DNA of 64,000 nt from Saprospiraceae bacterium (GTDB taxonomy: Bacteria > Bacteroidota > Bacteroidia > Chitinophagales > Saprospiraceae). A program made the translations under genes and the position numbers. Below the pieces are notes generated by a model. It was not told where the DNA came from. It searched no databases and was given only the letters and a program-made list of their open reading frames with translations. The stretch is from assembly GCA_020629315.1 (NCBI GenBank), contig JAHDDO010000004.1, positions 48,383 to 112,382 on the forward strand, written 5' to 3'. This document shows positions 32,750 through 40,763 of the stretch, piece by piece (the first letter of the stretch is position 1; each line of letters opens with the position of its first letter).

Positions 32750-34582
32750 TTAAATTTTTAGAATTTTTATCTCCACTCTTTGATTCTTTCTACGCCCCGT
32801 TGCATTATCATTACTAGCTATAGGATTTCGTTTTCCATAACCTTTAAAACTTATCCGTTCTTCATAAATACCTTTACCATATAGATAAGTCGCTACCTCT
32901 CGTGCTCTCGCTTCGGACAATCTATCACAATATTCATGAGGTGGTATATTATTCGTATGGCCACCAATTTCTATACTCACATTTTCATTAGTTGCTAGAA
33001 AATCATATACTTCATCCAACACCTCGAATGATGTTTGACTTATTGTGCTGGAATCCGCTTCAAAGTAAAGCTTGTTGATTCGTAAGGTTTGCCCAATAAC
33101 CAATTTATCCGCTTCCAGATCTGGGATATTTTTCGGCTTCTTAATTTCTACTTGCTCTTCGTATTTACATCCTTTTGCATCAAGAATGCTTATAGCATGT
33201 GATCCGAAAGCAAGTCGTTTAGCACGCATACCTTGTTCTCCATTATCCCATTGCACTGTATAAGGTGCCGTACCCCCTGAAATAGAAATTTCACATACCC
33301 CATCCATGGTATACGTATTGGATACACGCGTTTGCTCAATGATGGCAACATTTATATCATCCAGAGGTTTTATTTCGATAGATTCAACAGATTGATTGGT
33401 TTCGGCATCCGTGATAGTAACCGTATAAATGCCAGGCCCTAAATTGGAAGGATTATTACTTGTAATCGAGGCATTATTCCAAGAATAAGAATATGGTCCT
33501 TTTCCTCCAGTCGCAGAAATTCTAATCGATGCATCAGCAGCTCCTTTGCAACTAATTGATTTTTCAAGAATACTACTGGTTCGTAACGGAGGTGTTTCGG
33601 CCATTTCTACATTGCTTTCTTTTTTCTGCTTATAAATTTTAAATAAGCCTGCATCTGAGGTTCCTAGCCAGATAATATTGCGCTTGTCTGCCTCCAAGGC
33701 TAAGCATTTTTGGCTAGCTATACCTAAAATATCAGTATACCGTTCAGTAAGATTTTTGTAAGGGTCAAACTTTACTAAAATATCAGAGGCAATATAAATG
33801 GATCCGTCTTTATCAACAGCAATATCATTTATATCACCCGCATATAAACCTTTTTTCAAGCCGACATCTACCCATCGATTATCCGTAGATTCGATAAGCC
33901 ACATGATTTCGTTGCTTATTAACCAAACCCCTTCTTGGTTTTCGCAAGCAGCGATATAGTTTAGTTTTGAGTCATAATTCTTGCTAAAGTCTGTATCCTT
34001 ACTTTTTTGTAGTACAATGCCATTTTTAGTTCCTATCCATAATCGCTCTTCAGAATCAGAAAAAACGAAGTTGATATAATTCGAAACTAACAGTGAATTA
34101 CGCTCAGTATAGTGCTTTTTCAGCTTAGTGCTACTTAAATCAAAGGCATAGATCCCTTTTGTGGTACCAACATAAAGATTTTGCTTATGTATCTCAATGT
34201 CTGTTATCCTTTGAGTACGATCTTCTAAGGTGTAAAATACCTCACCATTCACGGTCAGGCTGTTATCAGAATGACCTACATATTTTTTTCCACTACGGCC
34301 AATTGCAATAGTGATTGGAGCAGCAGCAGTTTTTTCAATTTCTGCTACTTCATTTTCATTTTGGATTAAGGACAAACCTTTAGCAGAGGCTACCCATACG
34401 TTCCCTTCATTATCCAGAGCTAGATCAGAGATTTGTTCATTGCTATCAAATCCTTTCATAGACTCAAGAAACAATTCTGATTGAGCTAGACTAGAATAGG
34501 ATAGAACATGCAAAAATAAAAGCATCAGAGGCAAGAAGTGAGCTGCCTTATAGCGATGATCCCAATTTTTCATAATTGTCAA
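32750..34582 (-). CDS. Propeller-SprB-OmpA fusion, cell-envelope sensor or anchor
   Basis: A 610-residue protein with an unusual domain order. A signal peptide (about 15-33; ATG 34573 is an alternative start) is followed by a two-component-regulator-type propeller (about 45-325, repeated LWIGT/VWVAS-like blades), two SprB-like repeats (about 340-405 and 415-480) and a C-terminal OmpA domain (about 495-610) with the peptidoglycan-binding GGHTNNIPP...SEARAREVATYL...GYGKRNPIASN motif. Propellers of this type normally form the periplasmic part of hybrid histidine kinases; here the kinase half is missing. It is 87 bases upstream of an orphan response regulator on the same strand. Likely anchored to the cell wall in the periplasm or outer membrane. 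Confidence 0.85.
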   Translation of the reverse strand: MTIMKNWDHRYKAAHFLPLMLLFLHVLSYSSLAQSELFLESMKGFDSNEQISDLALDNEGNVWVASAKGLSLIQNENEVAEIEKTAAAPITIAIGRSGKKYVGHSDNSLTVNGEVFYTLEDRTQRITDIEIHKQNLYVGTTKGIYAFDLSSTKLKKHYTERNSLLVSNYINFVFSDSEERLWIGTKNGIVLQKSKDTDFSKNYDSKLNYIAACENQEGVWLISNEIMWLIESTDNRWVDVGLKKGLYAGDINDIAVDKDGSIYIASDILVKFDPYKNLTERYTDILGIASQKCLALEADKRNIIWLGTSDAGLFKIYKQKKESNVEMAETPPLRTSSILEKSISCKGAADASIRISATGGKGPYSYSWNNASITSNNPSNLGPGIYTVTITDAETNQSVESIEIKPLDDINVAIIEQTRVSNTYTMDGVCEISISGGTAPYTVQWDNGEQGMRAKRLAFGSHAISILDAKGCKYEEQVEIKKPKNIPDLEADKLVIGQTLRINKLYFEADSSTISQTSFEVLDEVYDFLATNENVSIEIGGHTNNIPPHEYCDRLSEARAREVATYLYGKGIYEERISFKGYGKRNPIASNDNATGRRKNQRVEIKILKI

Positions 34583-34693
34583 TAATAAATAGATGTGTAA
34601 ATCAGCCTTTTAGCTTGATTATAGTAATAAATATACAATCTTGGAATATATAAACGCGGGATAGTCTATCAAATGTTATGGAAACGGGCGCTT

Positions 34694-35251
34694 TTAATAT
34701 CTACTTAACCATCCTAAAACATATTCGTTGGCAACGAAATGTTTGTTATCACTTTGGAAAACCTTGTATCTAGTGCGTGTTTCTTGCCCGTAGTTTTGTT
34801 GTATAATTTCCACATGATTTTCATCACTACTAGAAACAATACCGATGTGTCCGAATGGATTATACTTGTCTCGACCTATAACTAAAATGTCACCAACTTG
34901 TGGTAATACATAATTACCATTTCGATATTGATAAAGGGCTCTTGATTTGTTCCAAACTCTCCAATTAGAAGCGATTTTCTTAGAATAAAAATCCTTTGCA
35001 TGACCATAACTGTAAGGCATTACATGATCATAGAAATCAAAATAATAGCGTTTTACAAATTCAACGCATTGGTAACGTAGACCTAGGTTGTATCCATTGG
35101 TGCCTACATTTCTGCCAAACACATTTTCGATATCTCCATTGAAGTATACCGGAATACCGTTTAACTCATCGATAATGTCTCCAATATTTGGACGATCAGT
35201 GTTTGTAAATGACAGACACACTACAGCGAATATGGTCAGTATTAGTCTCAT
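34694..35251 (-). CDS. Secreted CHAP-domain amidase/peptidase
   Basis: A 185-residue protein with a signal peptide (1-17) and one CHAP domain. Catalytic Cys62 (YQCVEFVKRYY) and His135 (FGHIGIV) are present, and the QQNYG motif near 154 supplies the third polar residue. The pattern is closest to the amidase half of glutathionylspermidine synthetase/amidase-like proteins. Possible substrates are peptidoglycan cross-links or a glutathionyl/peptidyl amide. It stands 111 bases upstream of the propeller-OmpA gene on the same strand. Confidence 0.82.
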   Translation of the reverse strand: MRLILTIFAVVCLSFTNTDRPNIGDIIDELNGIPVYFNGDIENVFGRNVGTNGYNLGLRYQCVEFVKRYYFDFYDHVMPYSYGHAKDFYSKKIASNWRVWNKSRALYQYRNGNYVLPQVGDILVIGRDKYNPFGHIGIVSSSDENHVEIIQQNYGQETRTRYKVFQSDNKHFVANEYVLGWLSRY

Positions 35252-35435
35252 TGAATTGAAAATGCATTAAAACATGATAAAGATAATATATTATTTATTT
35301 ATTTAATATATAATCTCCAATTTCAATTGCATTATGAAGATACTTTTATTTGATTTTTAGACAAATGGCTTTGCCTTTATTTTTCACATTTAAATCTTTT
35401 AATCTAATAAATATAAAACCATAACGATGTAGAGA

Positions 35436-35466
35436 TTGGTATCTGCCACTGATGTCTTTATATTTG
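35436..35466 (+). promoter_or_regulatory. Promoter of ffh
   Basis: TTG (35436-35438), 20 bases, TATATTTG (35459-35466). Fits TTG-N19-23-TAnnTTTG and would give a leader of about 28 bases before the ATG at 35500. Confidence 0.65.
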
Positions 35467-35499
35467 TGATTCTCTTAAGACATCTTAAACTACTATTTT

Positions 35500-36837
35500 A
35501 TGTTCGAATCCTTAAATGAGAAACTAGAAGGCGCCTTTAAAAACTTAACCGGTGATGGGAAGATCACAGAGATAAATGTTGCGCAATCCATTAAAGAAAT
35601 AAGGAGAGCCCTCGTGAGTGCTGATGTAAACTATGGTATCGCCAAAGAATTTACTGATAAAGTAAAAGACGAGGCATTAGGCACTTCCAATGTTCTTTCT
35701 GCGGTGAAGCCAGGTGAACTCATGGTTAAGATCGTAATGGATGAGATGATCGACCTGATGGGAGGTCAGGCCGTAGGCATTAATGTTAAAGGAAGCCCTG
35801 GCGTTGTTCTAATTTCAGGTCTGCAAGGGTCTGGTAAAACTACATTTTCAGCTAAACTGGCAAAATACCTCAAGGATAAGAAAAGACATAAAGTACTATT
35901 AGTGGCTTGTGATGTGTATCGTCCTGCAGCGATTGATCAGTTAACGGTTCTTGCAGAACAGATCGGCGCCGGAATTTATAAAGAGCCTGAAAATAAAAAC
36001 CCGGTCTCTATTGCAGAAAATGCGATTGTACATGCTAAGCAGAATCAGTATAATGTTGTGATTGTGGATACTGCAGGTCGTCTTGCGGTTGATGAAGAGA
36101 TGATGGCAGAGATAGAATCCATTAGATATGCCATTGAACCCACTGAAACTCTATTTGTGGTTGATTCAATGACTGGACAAGATGCAGTAAATACAGCTAA
36201 GGCATTTAATGAGCGGATAAATTATGATGGGGTTGTCTTGACAAAGTTAGATGGGGATACTAGAGGAGGAGCCGCACTAACTATAAAATATACGGTAGGT
36301 AAACCCATCAAATTCATATCTACTGGAGAAAAGCTGGATACCATCGATGTGTTTCATCCAGACCGAATGGCCCAACGAATTTTGGGCATGGGAGATATAG
36401 TGAGCTTTGTAGAAAAAGCACAAGAACAATTTGATGAGAAAGAAACCAAGCGATTAGAAAAGAAAATCCGGAAGAATAAATTTGACTTTAATGATTTCCT
36501 ATCCCAAATCAATCAAATTAGAAAAATGGGTGATCTTAAAAGTTTGATGAACATGATTCCTGGGATGAGTAAAATGACCAAAAACTTGGACATAGATGAC
36601 ACCGCTTTTAATAAAGTTGAAGCGATTATCCTCTCGATGACACCACATGAGCGGACGCATCCTGAAGTACTAAATATGAGTAGAAAGAAACGAATTGCAA
36701 AAGGATGTGGACAAAAAATCCATGAAATTAACATGTTTATCAAGCAGTTTGATCAAATGAAAAAGATGATGCATATGATGAGTAAAGGAAAAGGGATGAA
36801 CCAAATGATGAATCAATTCCCGGGCATGCGACAATAA
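35500..36837 (+). CDS. ffh: Signal recognition particle protein Ffh
   Basis: A 445-residue SRP GTPase that binds 4.5S RNA and signal sequences and delivers ribosomes to FtsY. The N domain (1-85) and G domain (about 95-295) show GLQGSGKTT (107-115), DVYRPAAIDQL, DTAGRL, TKLDGDTRGG and the closing TGEKLD...FHPDRMAQRILGMGD. The methionine-rich M domain (about 325-445) has the RKKRIAKGCG RNA-binding motif. Complete and of normal length. Its promoter lies directly upstream. Confidence 0.97.
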   Translation: MFESLNEKLEGAFKNLTGDGKITEINVAQSIKEIRRALVSADVNYGIAKEFTDKVKDEALGTSNVLSAVKPGELMVKIVMDEMIDLMGGQAVGINVKGSPGVVLISGLQGSGKTTFSAKLAKYLKDKKRHKVLLVACDVYRPAAIDQLTVLAEQIGAGIYKEPENKNPVSIAENAIVHAKQNQYNVVIVDTAGRLAVDEEMMAEIESIRYAIEPTETLFVVDSMTGQDAVNTAKAFNERINYDGVVLTKLDGDTRGGAALTIKYTVGKPIKFISTGEKLDTIDVFHPDRMAQRILGMGDIVSFVEKAQEQFDEKETKRLEKKIRKNKFDFNDFLSQINQIRKMGDLKSLMNMIPGMSKMTKNLDIDDTAFNKVEAIILSMTPHERTHPEVLNMSRKKRIAKGCGQKIHEINMFIKQFDQMKKMMHMMSKGKGMNQMMNQFPGMRQ

Positions 36838-36912
36838 TTATCGGTTTTTCAAGGAGTTTGCAGGACCATTTTTATTATTTTAGGTGCATTATAAAATGCA
36901 ATTCCTTACAAT

Positions 36913-39900
36913 ATGCAGCGATTTTTCACGCTTTTTCTTTTTTCCCTTTTAAGCTTTCCATCATTTTCTCAACAAACGGCACCTGATTGGACCTTATCTG
37001 ATATAGATGGTAATACTCATCATCTTTATGATGTTTTAGATCAAGGTAAATCTGTAGTTATCGATTTTTCTGCAACCTGGTGTCCCCCTTGCTGGAGTTA
37101 TCATAATACCGGAATCTTAGAAAGTATTTATGACGATTTTGGACCAAACGGTACAGATGAAGTCATGGTATACTTTATTGAAGGTGATGATGATACCAAT
37201 ACTTCTTGCCTCTATGGACCGTCTGGTTGTATAGGTGGCACCCAAGGAAATTGGGTTGCAGGTCATGACCATCCATTTATAGATCTAACGAGTTCAGAAA
37301 CTTGGTTGTTAGGTGCATATAATGTTTCTGCATTTCCAACCTTATTTGCAGTTTCTCCAAATAAGAAAAGATATAACGTAGGCCAAATTTCATACAATAG
37401 TTGGGAGGATTGGCTAATTGAATCATTTCAAATGAGTGCTACAGCAGACATTACGCATGTTACTTGCTTAGGTGGTACAGGAGAAATAGCATTAACACCA
37501 ATTAAAGGATATGGATCCATCTCTTACCGTTGGAATACCGGTCAAACAGGACCGGTATTAACCAATGCCTCCCCGGGATTTTATACTTGTGAAATGACGG
37601 ATAGTCATGGCCATGAGGTTGAAGTAGGACCTTTCGAAATATTGGCTGATGGAAATGTAGACTTTTGGATAGCCGTCGATTATCAAATTGACCCATCATG
37701 CCCAGAAGAAGATGATGGTTCCATTCAGATTATTAGCAATGAATTTGATGTAGATTATAGTTGGTCAAATGGCGATCAAGGATCTCTGATTAGTGGTCTT
37801 CCTGCAGGCACCTATACGGTATCAGCCACTGATCAATCCTCAAATTGTACTAAGGTATTAGAAGTGAGCCTTTTTGATCCCGAGTCGATTGATGTAGATG
37901 TAGACATTACTAATGCAGCCTGCGAGGGTAATGAAGGTATTATTGAAGTTGATGCTGATGGAGGTGTAGGTGAATTCGAATATAGTCTTAATGGAGAGGC
38001 TTGGACGGATGAAAATATCTTTTCAGGCTTATCAGCAGGTAGCTACACTATCGAAGTAATTGATGAAAATCACTGTGTTGTTGAACAAGAATATGAGGTC
38101 AATGGGCCACAAGTCATAACAGCAATCAGCTACACTGAAGACACCTTAACGTGTAATCTAGATTCTGCACTTGTTGTGTCAAATGGCTCTTCAATAGGTC
38201 AAGATGTCACCTATACTTGGATGGATACACTAGGAAATATTGTAGCTACTGGTGATTCTGTTTATCTATATCTAGAAGATCAATATTTGTTGCAGGTGCT
38301 GGATACGATATCACTATGTGTAGATGTAGATACCTTAGAGTTGGCAGGATTATTTAACATGCCAAGCTTTGTTATTGCTGAGCCGTCCTTGCTTACCTGT
38401 ATAGAAACAGAGATTACATTGGTCGCAGAATCTGATAACGAAGAAGGTACAGAAAGCTATTTGTGGACGGATGAAAATGGGACTAACCTAGGAACAACAT
38501 TAGATGTAACGATAGATAATCCTGGAATATACACGCTCCAAATAACCAATGATCTTAGTGGTTGTGTGACCGAACAAAGTGTTACGGTGGAAGAAGATGC
38601 AAGTATCCCTCAAATAGAAATTGGAACACCAATGACATTGAACTGTAGCATTAGCTCAGTATTACTAGAAGGAAATTCTTTAAGCAATGGGGAAGAGATA
38701 TATGAGTGGACTACGGAAAATGGAATTATAATAGGTGATACAGATAAGCTTAATGCAGAAGCGGGCGGTCCAGGGACCTATTTACTTACTGTGTTCAATG
38801 TAATTTCTGGCTGTACAAGCAGTGCAATGGTTACAGTGGAAGCCAATGAAGACACACCTGTAGTTTCTCTGTCAAACTCCAATATATTAGATTGTAACAA
38901 CGATAAAACTACCTTGACTGCGGAAGGCGATGCAGGGTATTTGTACAAATGGCAAGATGAAAATGGGAATGAATTATCGACAAATAATTCTTTTGAAATA
39001 GACCTTCCTGGCATTTATGTTTGTGAAGTGACAAATCCTGATAATAATTGTACAAGCGTACAAAGCATAGAAGTTATTCAAGATATAAACGCCCCTTCAT
39101 TGACTGTTGATGGCGAGACTTTATTATGCGGAGGCAGTATAGCGACATTATGTGCAGTTGTAGACGCAGGGGTAAACTATCAATGGGAAATTGAAGGTGA
39201 AATTGTGTATGACCAATGCATTGATATTAGTGCTAATACAGAGGTGAAAATTATTGCTTTCTCTTTAAATGGATGTTCTAGCGAATGGACAGATCAAGTG
39301 ATTTTTGATACTTCATTGGAGAATCTAAGTATTTCTGGTGACACAGAATTATGCGATGGAGAGATTGCAGAATGGTGTTTAAATGAAGATTTTGATGGAG
39401 ATATTAAGTGGTTAGATAAGGAAGGAAATGTCATTTCGACCATGCCATGTACCGAATTTTCTACGTCGGGTGAATTTGTTCTAGAAGCAACAAGTGATTT
39501 AGGCTGTTCAACACAGTTTGAAGCTAATGTAACTGTCTTTGCAATCCCTGATGTTGAAATTGAAGAATCATTTTCTGTGGACTGTAACAATCTTGAAGTA
39601 GCCTTAGATGTTTATGATCTTGTCATCGATAACATAGCTGAGATCAACTGGACAACAAATAATGGTTCTATAGTAGATGATTCGGATTCATTTGGTCCTA
39701 TAGTCAATGCAGCAGGTACCTATGATGCTTTGTTTATTACCGGTGACGGTTGTGAAGGAAGTTTCTCCATCCTCGTTGATGAGTTCTTTAATTATGCTGA
39801 AAGTAAGTTTCAAAGTAATGCAGATTTTGGAACTGTAAGTTTTACAGATGAATCTGTAGGCAGTCCTTTTGGCTGGACTTGGGACTTTGGCAATGGCGAG

Positions 39901-40746
39901 TTTACCAATGAACAAAACCCAACAGTTTCGTATGAAGAATCAGGTTTGTATACCGTTTGTTTAACGGTTCAAAACGAATGTGGTGAAGATGTTACTTGCG
40001 AAGATATCGATGTATTTGTACCGGGTCCTCTTGTGGTAACGGCATCCCAAATCAATATTGATTGTAACAATGCAAGTAATGGAGAAGCGGCATTACAAAT
40101 AGATGGGGGCGTATCTCCATATGCTATTTCATGGTCAGGCCCTAATGGCTTTACATCAATGGACCAGATGATTTCTAGTCTTATGCCTGGAATATATCAA
40201 TACACCGTTCAAGATGAATTAGAAAATATGGTAGAGGGTACTGTTGAAATTACCCAGCCTGAAGAGCTATTTATCCAAGGTGTAGATATCATTGATGATC
40301 TTGATGGAGCTGCTTTAGGATCTATAGACATCGAACCAAATGGAGGTGTTTCTCCATATGACTATTTATGGAGTAATGGTGAGACCAGTCAAGACATTGG
40401 AGGATTGACGGAAGGCGATTACACTGTGATGATAACAGATGCTAATAACTGTGAATTCGAGCAAACATTCAGTGTGGGCAATGAGATTAGTTCGTCGAAT
40501 GTAGATCAACTAGAACTTGACATTTTAGCTATGCCTAATCCTGCTAATGAATTTATACAGCTGACAATAGCGGAGCAAGGCGATTATAGTGTTGATATAT
40601 ATTCTTCGCAAGGTGCTTTAATGTATTCTAATAATATATCTTCAACGATTACGGTTGATGTGACAGATTGGGCAGCAGGTATCTTTATTATCAAGATTAG
40701 CGATGAAGAGCAGCGATATAAAACAGTGGATTTTGTAAAGATCTAA
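36913..40746 (+). CDS. T9SS-secreted giant protein: thioredoxin-like head, SprB/Ig/PKD repeats
   Basis: A 1277-residue secreted protein. Signal peptide (1-19); TlpA/thioredoxin-like domain (about 22-175) with a CPPC active site (Cys57, Cys60); SprB-type and Ig-like repeats (about 178-970); a PKD domain near 975-1060 (WTWDFGNGEFT...GLYTVCLTV); two more SprB-like repeats; and a type A T9SS sorting domain (about 1200-1277, MPNPANEF). It is acidic and Asn/Asp/Glu-rich, as expected for a marine surface protein. A redox-active thioredoxin fold on an adhesin-like stalk is unusual and suggests disulfide chemistry at the cell surface. Ends at a terminator lying inside mutS. Confidence 0.85.
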   Translation: MQRFFTLFLFSLLSFPSFSQQTAPDWTLSDIDGNTHHLYDVLDQGKSVVIDFSATWCPPCWSYHNTGILESIYDDFGPNGTDEVMVYFIEGDDDTNTSCLYGPSGCIGGTQGNWVAGHDHPFIDLTSSETWLLGAYNVSAFPTLFAVSPNKKRYNVGQISYNSWEDWLIESFQMSATADITHVTCLGGTGEIALTPIKGYGSISYRWNTGQTGPVLTNASPGFYTCEMTDSHGHEVEVGPFEILADGNVDFWIAVDYQIDPSCPEEDDGSIQIISNEFDVDYSWSNGDQGSLISGLPAGTYTVSATDQSSNCTKVLEVSLFDPESIDVDVDITNAACEGNEGIIEVDADGGVGEFEYSLNGEAWTDENIFSGLSAGSYTIEVIDENHCVVEQEYEVNGPQVITAISYTEDTLTCNLDSALVVSNGSSIGQDVTYTWMDTLGNIVATGDSVYLYLEDQYLLQVLDTISLCVDVDTLELAGLFNMPSFVIAEPSLLTCIETEITLVAESDNEEGTESYLWTDENGTNLGTTLDVTIDNPGIYTLQITNDLSGCVTEQSVTVEEDASIPQIEIGTPMTLNCSISSVLLEGNSLSNGEEIYEWTTENGIIIGDTDKLNAEAGGPGTYLLTVFNVISGCTSSAMVTVEANEDTPVVSLSNSNILDCNNDKTTLTAEGDAGYLYKWQDENGNELSTNNSFEIDLPGIYVCEVTNPDNNCTSVQSIEVIQDINAPSLTVDGETLLCGGSIATLCAVVDAGVNYQWEIEGEIVYDQCIDISANTEVKIIAFSLNGCSSEWTDQVIFDTSLENLSISGDTELCDGEIAEWCLNEDFDGDIKWLDKEGNVISTMPCTEFSTSGEFVLEATSDLGCSTQFEANVTVFAIPDVEIEESFSVDCNNLEVALDVYDLVIDNIAEINWTTNNGSIVDDSDSFGPIVNAAGTYDALFITGDGCEGSFSILVDEFFNYAESKFQSNADFGTVSFTDESVGSPFGWTWDFGNGEFTNEQNPTVSYEESGLYTVCLTVQNECGEDVTCEDIDVFVPGPLVVTASQINIDCNNASNGEAALQIDGGVSPYAISWSGPNGFTSMDQMISSLMPGIYQYTVQDELENMVEGTVEITQPEELFIQGVDIIDDLDGAALGSIDIEPNGGVSPYDYLWSNGETSQDIGGLTEGDYTVMITDANNCEFEQTFSVGNEISSSNVDQLELDILAMPNPANEFIQLTIAEQGDYSVDIYSSQGALMYSNNISSTITVDVTDWAAGIFIIKISDEEQRYKTVDFVKI

Positions 40747-40763
40747 CGAAAAATAAAAAGTAT

